From NCBI GenBank assembly GCA_025175895.1, contig JAKLTH010000283.1, positions 1,178,001-1,242,000 on the forward strand: 64,000 bases of DNA. The letters are read 5' to 3'. A program made the position numbers and the translations under genes. A model generated the notes under the pieces. The model worked only from the letters and a program-made list of their open reading frames with translations, had not been told where the DNA came from and searched no databases. Shown piece by piece: positions 33,466 to 45,054 of the stretch. The stretch is from Wurfbainia villosa (lineage: Eukaryota; Streptophyta; Magnoliopsida; Zingiberales; Zingiberaceae). Numbering within the stretch: position 1 is the stretch's first letter; every line of letters starts with the position of its first letter.

Positions 33466-36400
33466 CCTAAACTTCGTCCATGATAAGTTAATCTTGTCGT
33501 GACCAGTCCCAAGCTCGGATAAAGGAGGAGGATTGCGTTAGGTTGTCAGTCAGCGTTAAACTAAGACAAATATTCAATGAATGGATCAATCAAACTATTG
33601 TGTTAATACTAGATTTCTCCGAAAGGAAGCGTTACAAAGTCTGACTGTAACATATCGACAAGGACCGCTACATTTTCAGAACTCGGGTGTAGTGAAAAAT
33701 ATGCTAGAGTTCTCGTTGCAAGGTCCGACTGCAACGTATCGACAATGACCGCTACATCTCCATGAGAACTTGAGTGTAGTGTTAAATAAGCAAGAGTTCT
33801 CACACCATAAATTGGGTAAGAACAAATATTATAGAAAAACTAATAGTCTAATATTCGGTACATGAAATATAGAAACTCTCACTGGTAAAATAAGGGAGAT
33901 AGTAGATACAATAATTAGGAGAAAAATTAATATTGTATGTGTACAAGAGACAAAATGAGTAGGTAAGAAGACAAAGATGATAGAGAAATCGGATTTTAAG
34001 TTATGATTTACAGGAAAGAGTAAAATAAGAAATGGAGTGGATATTATTGTTGATAGTTCGTTAAATGATGAAGTTGTAGGAGTAATTAGAAAGAGAGATA
34101 TAATTATATCTCTCAAAATAGTAGTGGAGAAAGAAACTATGAACGTAATTAATATATATTCACCTCAAATAGGATTAGATGAAAATACCAAATTAAGATT
34201 TTGGGAGGACTTGGATAAAGTATTATAAAATATTTTATCAAATGAGATGATTTTAATAGGAGACGATTTAAATGAGCATGTCGAAGTGAAAAATGACGAA
34301 TATGAGAGGGTGCATGGGGGTTATGGGTTTGGAACAAGAAATGTAAAAGGTAAAACTATATTAGATTTTGTAATAACATATGATCTTATACTAGCTAATA
34401 TATTTTTTAAGAAAATTAGAGAAGAACACTTGGCCACGTTCAAAAGTGGAGATAATAAATTACAAATTGACTTTCTTATGGTTAGGAAGAGAGATAGAAA
34501 GATTTGTAAAGATTGTAAGGTCCTCCCTGGAGAAAGTTTAACTACTCAACATAGGTTAGTAGTATTGGATATACGTCTCAAATATAATATTAATAGAAGG
34601 AAAATATACACGACTTTTAGAATTAAGTGGTGGAAGTTAAATGATGAGGAACTAAATATATTTAAAGAGAATGTAGGAGCATAAGTATTAGATAAAATAT
34701 ACAGTGACCCTAATACGACATGAGATAAGATGATATCAAAATTGAAAATAGTAGCCAAAAGTGTATTCGATGAGTCAAAGGGACATGCACCACCAAGTAA
34801 AGAATCTTAGTGGTGGAATAAAAAAGTGCAAGAGAAAGTTAAGGAAAAACAAACATCATATAAGAAATTATATATTTGTAAAAATGAGGAAAATTTGAAA
34901 AAATATACAATATCCAAGAAAGAAGCTAAGAAAACAGTGAATAAAACTAAGACCGAAACTTTTGAATGGTTATATCAAAAATTAAATACAAAAGAAGGGG
35001 AAAGAGATATTTATAGAATAGCTAAAGTAAGAGAGAGGAAGACAAAAGATCTTAATCAAATAAGATGTATTAAAGATGAATGCAATAGAATACTAGTAAA
35101 TAATGAAGAAATAAAAAGAGCAATGGAAGAGATATTTTCGTTAACTTTTTAATGAAGGTTTAGGAGACCAACTTAATTTAGGTAATTTAAGTAGGTCAAA
35201 TGAGTATATAAATTTAAATTTTTATCGTAGAATTAAAATTTCAGAAATAAAACAAATTTTAAATGGAATGCAAAATAAAAAAGACGTTGGACCAGATGAT
35301 ATTCCGATATATGTATGGAAGTATCTAGGGAAATAAGATATTGAATGACTTAAAAATTATTTAACATGATATTGAAAATAAAAAGGATGTCTGATCAATG
35401 GAGGGTAAGTATCATAATTATCTTATATAAGAATAAGGGAGACATACAAATTTGTGAAAACTATAGGGGTATTAAACTAATGAGTCATACCATGAAATTT
35501 TGAGAAAAAATAATAGAAAAAGGATCAAGGAAGGAGACCACAGTTCTCGAAAATCAATTTGGATTCATGCCAGAAAGGTCGACAATAGAAACTAAACATC
35601 TTCTCAAATAACTAATTGAAAAGTATAGAGAGCAAAAGCAGGATTTACACATGATATTCATTAATTTAGAAAAATCTTATTATAGAGTTCCAAGAGAAAT
35701 AATATGGATAATTTTAGAAAAAAGAGGTGTTAGTGTAATATATATTAAACTAATTAAGGATATATATGAGAAAGTAATAACCAGAGTGAAGACTTTAGAT
35801 GGATTAACTGAAGCATTTCCAATAAAGATAAGGTTACATCAAGGATCAGCTTTAAGTCCGTATCTTTTTATACTAATCATGGACAAACTCACTGGACACA
35901 TTTAAGACATAGTACCATGGTGCATGTTGTTTGCAGATGATATTATTTTGGTAGATGAGACACGTGAATGAGTAAATGCTAAACTAGAATCTTGGCAGAA
36001 AATACTAGAAATGAAATGTTTTAAGCTTAGTAGAGTAAAAAAGAATATATGGAATTTAAATTTAGCAATATTAGATATAATGAGACAAGTGTTAAAATAG
36101 GAGATGACGAGTTATCTGGAACTGAGAGCTTTAAATATTTATGATCATTTTTGCAAAATGATGGAGGGATTGAGAGAGATGTCTTACATAGAATACAAAC
36201 ATAATGGTTGAAATGGAGGAAAACGTCGGGTATTTTATGTGATCGTAAAGTGTCTTTAAACTTAAAGGGAAGTTCTACAAAATGACGATTAGACCTACTA
36301 TATTATATAAAGCTGAATGTTGGGCTACGACTCGAGCACATGAGCAAAAGATAAGAGTTGCAGAGATGAGAATGTTAAGGTGGATGTGCGAACATACGAG

Positions 36401-36735
36401 GATGGACAGATAAGAAATGAGAGCATTAGAGAAAAAGTTGATATTGCATCTATTGAAGGAAATGTCTGATAGCTAGACACGTTTAAGGTGACACGAATAT
36501 GTACTTAGATGACCAATAAATACTCCAGTTAGGCGATGTGAAACAATATCAAATATACACATCAAACGAGGAAGAGGAAGACCAAAAAAGACTTGATTAT
36601 AAACAATAAAACAAGATACAATTTATTTAAAAATAGATGATAATATAGTAGGAGATAGAGTCAAATAGCGTAGAAGGATCCATATAGCCGACCTCATCTA
36701 GTGAGATAAGGCTTTGTTGTTGTTGTTGTATATAT
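33466..36735 (+). mobile_element. RTE-type LINE, decayed
   Basis: A 5' region (33466-33840) with an about 83-bp tandem duplication (33635 and 33722; gtcygactgyaacrtatcgac) leads into a broken ORF. It encodes an endonuclease (NIGTLTGK, INIVCVQETK, ILIGDDLNEHV, then LVVLDIRLK; 33850-34680), a linker, and reverse transcriptase: QFGFMPERSTIET, DLHMIFINLEKSYYRVPRE, GSALSPYLFILIMD and FADDIILVDETRE (35540-35975). After that come KLSR-, RPTMLY- and RMLRWMC-like blocks and a (TTG)n tail ending at about 36735. The single EN-RT ORF and the TTG tail fit the plant RTE clade. Many stops are present. It is inserted into the Ty3 integrase fragment. Confidence 0.8.
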
Positions 36736-36914
36736 GTTATCCTACGTAACTCATCGTGAGTATTCATGAATATCTCTATTATCCATCGTCTGATCTCTTA
36801 GGATTCGAAAATTAAACTACAGTGCTTATCCGATTGGACAGTAGATATATAATCGAAATGTTCACGGATAAATTGCATAGGATAATTTTCATATATATAT
36901 AGAGAATCGACTGG
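36736..36914. other. AT-rich gap after the LINE
   Basis: Unclassified sequence between the LINE tail and the GC-rich island. No feature seen. Confidence 0.3.
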
Positions 36915-37645
36915 CTGCAGCCACGCTACGCATGCGACGCGTTCACCATCCGACCGCCGCGAGCGCCTTCCCACCGTCCGAAGTCGCGCTGTTGCCGTTG
37001 CCGTCGCCGCTGGCCGCCCACCGCCGGCCGGACGGACCGGACGCGATCGACGCAGCGTGTTATCATTGACATGTCCGTGTCACCAACATGCCTTGTTCAA
37101 GAACCGACACGCTCCAAAGATGGGCGTGTCGGCCGCGACACGCCGCTGTCTTGCGGCATGGGCGTGTCGGCCGCGACACGCTGTCTTGCGGCGATGGGCG
37201 TGTTTGCCGCGACATGCTCTGCGTGCCGATGCGTGATCAGCCGGATTCCGGCCGACCAGGGCCGAGTCGCCGGACGGACCGGCGTCGCGGCCGTCCGTCC
37301 GCGATCGGTCGCCGGCCGCGGCCGATCATGGCCGAATCGGCCGCGACCGGGCGGCGATTTCGCCGCGATTCGGCCGACCGATTAGCCGGACGGACGGCTC
37401 GGCTTCCGGCCCGTCCGGCACGGATTCGCCGATTTGGCGATCCGCCCGATCACGGCCGGCAATGGCCGCGCCACTGTCGGTCGCGATCTTTGGTGAATTC
37501 CGGCCGGTTAGCGCCAGATTCCGGCCGCTAACCGGCCGGTAAACTTCTCCGTCGGATCGCCGGCGAGTGCCGCGTCGATCGCGCCCGGTCCGATGGCCGA
37601 TGGTGGCCGGACGGTGCGGCGGCAACGCGTGTGACTCGGACGATT
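36915..37645. repeat. GC-rich island with cgacacgc/ggcgtgtcgg repeats
   Basis: About 730 bp of strongly GC-rich DNA in AT-rich surroundings, full of ccggccgg and of imperfect 35-47 bp units around 37100-37230 (gggcgtgtcggccgcgacacgc). The same words occur inside the hAT-like element at 24200-24875, so it is probably the interior of a related transposon. Open frames on both strands (37071-37715) are by-products of the absence of AT-rich stops and have no domains. Confidence 0.55.
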
Positions 37646-37654
37646 GGAAAGGCG

Positions 37655-37655
<1 letters not shown>

Positions 37656-37685
<30 letters not shown>
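37656..37685. repeat. (TA)15 microsatellite
   Basis: Thirty bases of uninterrupted TA directly after the GC-rich island. Confidence 0.95.
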
Positions 37686-37687
<2 letters not shown>

Positions 37688-37689
37688 CC

Positions 37690-38300
37690 TCAAGTGCATT
37701 ATTTGCCATTGACATGGTCTGCTCCTCAATTTCCAGGATCGCCCTATTTTCAACACGACAAGACGATTGATCACTTGCTGATGGACGGATGATTGATAAT
37801 TTCCACAGATCGAGAGCGACAACTGAATTCTTGCATTAATAATGGCCTATCGAGGGAAATAGACTCTTCACCAGACCGTCTTCAATATAATTATTCATCG
37901 AATAAAAAACCACTGCACTAGGTGAAAGTCCTCATAATTTAATCCTTTTCAGAGAGCATGGAGCCACCTGAAGGAACGCTAAAGTGACTATTTCATTTTT
38001 TTTATTTTTTTATTTTTTTTTATTTTTGCTTCAACATAACTATTCATTCTTCAACAAAATTATTCATTGCCATTGTCCCATTGCTCTGCAGATAAATAAT
38101 CAACTAAAAATTATGGTTCATTGCCATTGTCGTTGCCGTGACCAACACATCTCAGCTAGCTATCTACATTATTCTTCATTGACTTGGTCGGCTTGCTCGT
38201 CAATGTCGTTGCCGTCTCCTTGCCTGCCGGACAAATCGCAATTAGCATGGCTCTAATTTCCACAGAATTGACTGACCACTACAAGGACAAGTTGATTAGT
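37690..38300 (+). promoter_or_regulatory. Orphan RLP promoter/leader module upstream of RLP5
   Basis: The sequence cgacaagacgattgatcacttgctgatgg...cttcaccagaccgtcttc matches the array leader and the orphan at 18700-18990. The following ccattgccattgtcgttgccgtgacc...cagctagc also matches 18970-19010. No RLP coding sequence follows until RLP5, which has its own leader at about 39000. Confidence 0.55.
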
Positions 38301-38367
38301 TCAATAACCTACTATACATACACAATATATAATTACAACTATCACTAAGCGTCTTAAATCTTTTAAT

Positions 38368-38583
38368 CTCTGAAATGATACGGTGATTAAGATACGACGA
38401 TCCTTATAAATTTGACGTGGATCGATTCCGGTAAAGATTTAAAATTCTTTTTTAAATTCAGACGACTTTCACATGTCTTGATCATTACGTCAAAATTTAT
38501 AGGACCCTCTATGATTTACCTTCCTCATAATGATCGTAGAATAGATCGATAGAGACCGTTAAATTGACGGCTCCAACTACAAG
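38368..38583 (+). mobile_element. SINE, family A, copy 4 (216 bp)
   Basis: Flanked by an imperfect 14-bp direct repeat (TTAAATCTTTTAAT 38354-38367; TTAAATATCTTAAT 38584-38597). It shows the A-box-like TGATACGGTGATTAAG and the best B-box of the family, GGATCGATTCC. The body matches copies 1, 3 and 5. Confidence 0.7.
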
Positions 38584-39000
38584 TTAAATATCTTAATTTC
38601 TCATTACATAATTAAATTCATGATCAACCTCTCGATTTTGATTACTTATAATATCATAATAATTGAATCCCTCGTTTCATTCACTTCATAAATTATCATT
38701 TGTTATAAGTAAATTATTAATAATCTTATCCACGTCTAGGGCTCTAAATAAATCGTACCTTCCTAAGCGAGTTTACTGTTTAGTTCAAATAAATTTATTT
38801 ATAGTCGTCTAATAGTAATATATATATATATTAAATAAATAAGCTTTAACACTGGTAAAGTTCATTCTTTAATATTTATGCATGCCGCTTGTAGCAAATT
38901 AAATTGCGGTCTATTAGTCACGGTCTGCCGTACCCGACACGCTCATTTACATTAACGTCGGCGCCTCGTAAACGGCAGCAGGAAAAAGCCTCGCAATTTC
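38584..39000. other. Intergenic stretch upstream of RLP5
   Basis: AT-rich with a short TA-repeat near 38820. No feature supported. Confidence 0.4.
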
Positions 39001-39115
39001 CACACAGGTCTATGATATGGCAGCCGAACCGAGGACACACTCACTGACTCTTCATTCTTCACAATAAATAGTCATGCCAGAGGGCTGCTGCAAAATAACA
39101 AATCCACCAAAGAAT

Positions 39116-41953
39116 ATGGCAACCGCCTGGAGAAGCACACTGCGATTCCGTCAGCCATGGCCACTGCATCACCCCCACCGCTGCTACTATCTTCCTCTCA
39201 TCATCCTGGCCTTCCTTCTTATAGAGGTAGAAGGGAGAGTGAGCAGCCAGGGGTGCTACGAGAGGGAGAGGGATGTTCTCTTGATTTACAAAGCCACCAT
39301 CGAAGATCCTTCCGCCCGCTTGTCTTCGTGGCGTGCCCGAGTGGACTGCTGCGCTTGGACTGGCGTCGTCTGCCACAACAGAACGGGCAGCGTACGAGTG
39401 GCCGAGCTCAACCTTCAAAATCCAAATAGTAGGCAGATGGCTTTGAGGGGTGAGCTGCTGCATCCATCATTATCGTCTTTAACTCATTTGCAAAGTTTGA
39501 ATCTCAGTGGCAATGACTTTGAGAGCACCCAAATTCCACCATCCATCGGTTCTCTTCACAAACTCAGGTATCTTGATCTTTCTTGGTCCAACTTTGGCGG
39601 ACCCATTCCCTCTCATCTTGGAAACTTAACTAATCTTCGTCATCTTGATCTCAGCTCATTTGATAGTTTTCCTATTGGCCATAATCTAGACTGGCTTTCA
39701 GGCCTTTCTTCTTTGATTTATCTGGACATGTCCTATTTAGATCTCAGCGCTGTCTCCCATAATTGGATGTCGACGATCAATAAGTTACCTTCCCTACAAC
39801 ACTTATATCTAGTTGACTGTAGTATTAATAATATCCCCCTTTCTTTCGACTTCCATCTCAACCTCACTTTTCTCATGACTCTTGATCTTGGTGGAAACTT
39901 CTTCAACTCTTATTTTCCTAACTGGTTGTCAAATCTCACAAGCCTCTCACATCTTGACCTTCGTTGGAATTCGCTCTCTGGTCCCCTATCTGATACGTTA
40001 TGGAAATTGAAGCATCTAACATACGTCGACCTGAGCTTTAATTTACTTGGAAATTCTTTACCAATCGGGATTATGAATCTATCACGCTTATCAACACTAA
40101 ACCTTATTCATTGTTCGCTAATTGGTCCAATACACAGTGAGTTAGGAAATTTAACTACTTTAAATACATTCTCTCTTGAATCTAATTTACTTTTTGGATC
40201 AATACCCATTGAGATTGGGAAACTAGTCAACTTAAAGTATCTTGGCCTCTCTAAGAATTCCTTTGAGGGTGATATTACTGAGATCCACCTTTCCAACCTA
40301 ACCAAACTAAAGGCCTTGCTTTTGTCTGATAACCCCTTCCTTACCATAGCAATAGATCACAATTGGACTCCACTTTTTCAATTGGAGTTAATTGACCTTG
40401 ATTCCTGTAAGTTAGGTCCTAGATTTCCTACATGGCTTCGTTCACAACAATCCATGATTCATATTCACTTGCACAATACGAATATTGAGGACAACTTGCC
40501 TGAATGGTTATGGAATTCTTCTTCCATCATTGCTGAATTAGATCTCTCCCATAACAAAATTAGTGGTACTTTGCCAATTTCCTTAGAGAGGTTGACCAAA
40601 TTATATTATTTAAATTTTGGTTCGAATCTATTAGAAGGTCCAATTTCTCATTTGCCACCCAACCTAATTTTTCTAGACCTATCTGATAATGCATTTTCAG
40701 GACTGCTATCACCGACGTTATTCACACCACAATTACAATATTTAATTCTCTCACAAAATAATATTAATGGAAGCATACCATTTAATATCTGCAATTCTCT
40801 TGCACTTGAATACCTCGACTTATCAAACAACCAAATATTTGGAGAAATTCCCCATTGTTGGCAGAAAGATTCATATTTTACATATATTAATTTGGGAAAC
40901 AATATGCTCTACGGGGAAATTCCAAGCTCTCTTGGCAACTTGGTGTACCTTGAGTTTCTGCACTTGAACAATAATACTCTAAAAGGACATCTCCCATGGT
41001 CATTGCAAAATTGCATTGAGCTATTGTTTATTGATCTTGGTAACAATAAACTCTCTGGAAGTATACCTTTGTGGATTGGACAAAGTTAGCAAAAGTTGCG
41101 TATTCTTCGATTGAGCTCGAATATGTTTGATGGCAAAATTGATCCACAACTTAGTAATTTGAGAGATTTACAAATCATTGACTTTGCAAATAATAAATTA
41201 TCAGGGTCAATGCCACATTCTTTTGGAAATCTAAATGCAATGGTTTCAATGTCAGCTGAACCACTTCCTTCCTTTCCATTGATAATACCAATATCAGAAG
41301 CAATCAGAATTTATGGCGGAAGTGAAAACATTACTTTAGTCATGAAAGGAGATCAACTACGCTATTCAATTATTCTTTATTTTGCGAAGAGTATAGATCT
41401 TTCAAATAATGAATTGACAGATGAGATTCCTAAAGAATTAGGATATCTTATTGGACTCCACAATTTGAAATTATCAAACAACTACCTCAAAGGCAAGATC
41501 CCAGATAATATTGGCAAAATGGATTCATTGGAAAGTTTAGATTTGTCCTTCAATTATTTATCAGGAGTTATTCCTCCAAGTTTGTTACAACTAAATGCTT
41601 TAAGCTATATGAATTTGTCTTATAATAATTTATCTGGAAATATTCCTTCTGGAGGTCAGCTTCAAACACTAGATGCCTCCACATATATTGGTAATTCTTA
41701 TCTTTGTGGAGACTTAGTAAACAAGAGTTGCTTCCGTGAGAACAACATAAGTGAAGAGCATGCAATGTTATCTCCCGTGTTAACAATCTATTTTGGCAGT
41801 ACACTTGGATATATTATTGGCTTGTGAAGTACGTTTGTTCTCTTGTTATTTAAAAAAAATTAGAGGTACTTTTATTTTAATAAGGTCGACGAAATTTATG
41901 ATAAAGTGTACGTGGCAATCAAGATACGATTGAATAGAATAATGAATAATTAG
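39116..41953 (+). pseudogene. LRR receptor-like protein RLP5, three Trp-to-stop codons
   Basis: A full-length RLP (946 codons) with no frameshift: signal peptide (YYLPLIILAFLLIEVEG), LRRNT (DCCAWTGVVC), LRRs, island (SENITLVMKGDQ), LRRCT (GNSYLCGDLVNKSC), transmembrane segment (GYIIG, a GxxxG) and cytoplasmic tail. Three in-frame stops lie at codons 658 (TAG, 41087-41089), 904 (TGA, 41825-41827) and 916 (TAG, 41861-41863). Each sits exactly where RLP1 or RLP2 has TGG, and each needs a single G-to-A change. As it stands it could encode only a 657-residue secreted LRR ectodomain without membrane anchor. The start at 39116 follows homology to RLP2; an in-frame ATG 14 codons upstream (39074) also exists. 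A TATA-like AATAAATA lies at 39063. Confidence 0.9.
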
Positions 41954-43169
41954 ATTTTCAAAAAAAAAAAAGAGAGAGAGAATGATCAATGTAGGACAAT
42001 CAGCAAATAATTGTGAGCTTTCATTGTAAACATGGTACTTTAAGGAATTGTATTCTTGTGATATTTTGCAAATGACTTGATCGTACCTTATATGACATAA
42101 ATAATGCACTTATATTTTTCTCATGGAAATTACTATAAATCCTTTAATGTGTTTGTCGTCGAATTCCTTATAATATGTTTTCTCAGAAGTGTGTGATAAA
42201 AATGATGAATTTCCCATGAGTTTGTTTTCCTCTATTTATTTGTTAAAAGAAAATAGATAGACAGATTTTTGATAGACAAATGGATTACTAATGAGAAGTG
42301 TTGAATTTTTTTAAGTAGATGTGGTTAAGATAATAGTTGATAGTCTTATTGATTATTATATCCCAACTACACAAACTTTAAATTGTTAAATTTTAGAAGT
42401 AAAATAAAATAGTTAGAGTAAAAGTAATAATTCTATAAATTTTAAATATAATTTATCAAATTTGAGAAGTCGAAATTATAAATTTAAAAAGTATAGATGT
42501 GAACTAAAACTTTCTTCCCTAGGACTAAGTGCATCAAATAATAATAATAATAAAATAAGAAAATTAATTTATAGGGATTGAAATAAAAATAGCTTGCTGT
42601 GAAAAATATACTCTCTCAGCATTATATTTGAATTGAAATAAAAAAAATTAATGAGCGAAATAAAGTTGGAAAATTTAGAAAAATATATCCAATTAGACAA
42701 AGTATGAAAATAAAAAAAAATTGTTATGGAAAAATTTAAAATTAAAAAATTCAAGGGGGAAAAAAATGAAAACGGGGAGGGAGAGGGTTTGGTTCGTGGA
42801 GATTTTTTTTTTTTTTTTTTTTTTTATAGAAAATAGAAAATCATTTTTTTATATTTTTTAATTTTTTAAAAAATACTTTTTTATTTTTTGAAAAATAAAA
42901 ATGGAAATAGAAAATAATTTTTTTGTATTTTTTAATTTTTTAGAAAATGTTCTTTAATTTTTTAGAAAACGGAGATAGAAAACATCAACTAAAAGCATTT
43001 TTTTCCAGAAAATGAAAATAAAAAATAAAAAAATTTCCACCTACCAAAAGCTCCTTTTTCTTTTTTTTCTTTTTTTGACAACAATCAAAATAAATGGTGT
43101 CCCCTATTGTTATTTTCGTTGAAAAAGGCATTCTTTATATTGAGTTGATTTACTTTAATTTACAATTAC
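41954..43169. other. RLP5 3' flank and AT-rich DNA
   Basis: The first about 180 bp match the array 3' flank (gatattttgcaaatga, gacataaataatgcactt). The rest is A/T-rich with an (ATA)n run near 42540 and a T-run of about 25 at 42806. No gene is supported. Confidence 0.45.
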
Positions 43170-43187
43170 AATAAAGATATTTTCAAA

Positions 43188-43410
43188 GTTCTCACGGGAT
43201 GACGTGATGGTTAAGGCATGACGATATTTACGGATAAGACACAGGTCAATTTCGGAGGAGATCTAAAATCCTTTTCTTTAATTTAGATTATCTCTACGTG
43301 TCTTAATTATCATGTCAAGACTCATAGGATCCTCCGTAATTTATGTCTTTCACAATAACCGTGGGATAGATCGGTGAAGACTGTCAGATTAGCAATTCTA
43401 ATCTTTGCAG
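43188..43410 (+). mobile_element. SINE, family A, copy 5 (223 bp, perfect duplication)
   Basis: Flanked by a perfect 18-bp duplication AATAAAGATATTTTCAAA (43170-43187; 43411-43428), which fixes both ends of the family. It starts GTTCTCACGGGATGACGTG, with the A-box-like TGACGTGATGGTTAAGGC and the B-box-like GGTCAATTTCGG, and ends ctaatctttgcag without a poly-A tail. Confidence 0.85.
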
Positions 43411-43428
43411 AATAAAGATATTTTCAAA

Positions 43429-44589
43429 ATGTAGATTGTCTTTTTAATATTAAAAAGAATGCTCTTTTATGAAAATAATAATATGGGCTATGTTTTGATT
43501 TTTTTCTAAGTTTTTTTTGAGAGAAATCAAAATTAAAAAGATGTAAAGCGAGACATTAGAAAGTAATAGATTAAGTAATATTTTTGTCATGGATTAAAAA
43601 TTAAAGTAAGTTATAATATGAAATTAAAATTTTATTAATTTATTAGCAAATATGTAGGGTAATATTGGAATAAAAATTAGATCAAATAAAAAATTAGAAG
43701 GGTAAAGAGGAATGTTTTAAAGTGAAATGGAAACTATTAAATATTTAAGGTCAGTTACATTGTTAAAGATAAGAAAGCAAATTCGAAAATTTTGGTAGTC
43801 TACTAAAAATTAATTTTTAATATTTCACAATTAAAAACAATCATCTGCTACATTTTTTCATAGAAGAAATACAATGAGTTCATCGAACATAAATTGTCAA
43901 TTATAAGAAAATGTGAATCAGGTCCGCCACCAAAAGAAAAAAGAAAAAAAAGCTACAATTAGCTGGTAAAATTTATGATAAATTTACATGCCAATTAATA
44001 TAAGATTAAATAGAACAGAGATAGTTATATTTTTTTTAAAAAAAAAAAGAAAATGTATTTCATTGCCAATAGATCTGTTCACGGGGCTCCGTCTAAATCG
44101 AATCTGATTAGAAACTTAAACTAGATTAACGATCTAATTACTCATCGACCCAAAACAATGAGCCCAATCGGTAATTAGACGAACCGATGAAAGGTTGAGT
44201 TCAATTTTAATCGGTAAATTGACTGTTTAAATCAATAATTGAATTGACGGTTGAATGGTTGATTATTTATTTTTTAAAAATATTGTTTTTATTAATTTAA
44301 TTATATTTGTTCAAAAATAATTTTTTATTTAATAATATTTTATAATATTTTAATCATGATAATGATGGAGTTCAATATAAATTTATTCATTTTTTTTTAT
44401 TTTTCAATTTAAATTATTATACTAATCTATTTAAATTTTCTTTTTTAACCACGGCTATCTTTTTTTAGTCCCTTTGCATCCACCACCACAACCGCCGGAT
44501 GACCGTCGACATAAAATCTAGATCGTTGAATCTAGCCTTAAGGTTTCGCGATGGCTACATTTCAATTCAGTCAATCCCCTGAAATAATA
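43429..44589. other. AT-rich intergenic DNA
   Basis: No coding frame, TE terminus or RNA gene recognised. Confidence 0.4.
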
Positions 44590-44610
44590 TTAATGTAGCA
44601 TTAATATAAG

Positions 44611-45007
44611 CATTCCACGTGGGCACCGTGCAGCGATAAAAATGAAGAGACATCTCATAGAAAAATATAATTCGATCTTCTACTGCGATATCATTCAATG
44701 ACGAATTTAGAAAAAATCTATTTGGACGATCCTGAGACTCAAGAGTTTATTTGATGGATAAAGTACGACTTCGGTGTTAGACCGTTGTTCAGAGATAGTG
44801 TGATTGCAGAGTCCGAACTGAACCGTGAAAAAGTTGTGAGTGCTTTCCTGATTTACCCTTGATGGCCACGGGTAGAGATCATTTGGGTTTCAATCTTACT
44901 CGGCTCAATTATTGATGAGACATCTCGAAGATCCGTGAGACAGAGTTGATCACTTTTAAAAATTAATCGGACCGAAGATTCGAATACTCGATATCAATAA
45001 AAAAAAT
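44611..45007 (+). mobile_element. Retroposon of about 397 bp with 21-bp target duplication
   Basis: Flanked by a 21-bp direct repeat with two mismatches (TTAATGTAGCATTAATATAAG 44590-44610 and ...AACGTAAG 45008-45028). It ends in an A-rich tail (aataaaaaaaat). Its 3' half is homologous to 4950-5124. It has no ORF. It could be a SINE or a 5'-truncated LINE end. Confidence 0.65.
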
Positions 45008-45054
45008 TTAATGTAGCATTAACGTAAGTAGAGGTAAGAAAGGCGCATGTAGAA

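Noticed and set aside
37071..37715. Overlapping long frames on both strands, Arg/Pro-rich
   Set aside because: They arise from high GC and few AT-rich stops in a repeat island.
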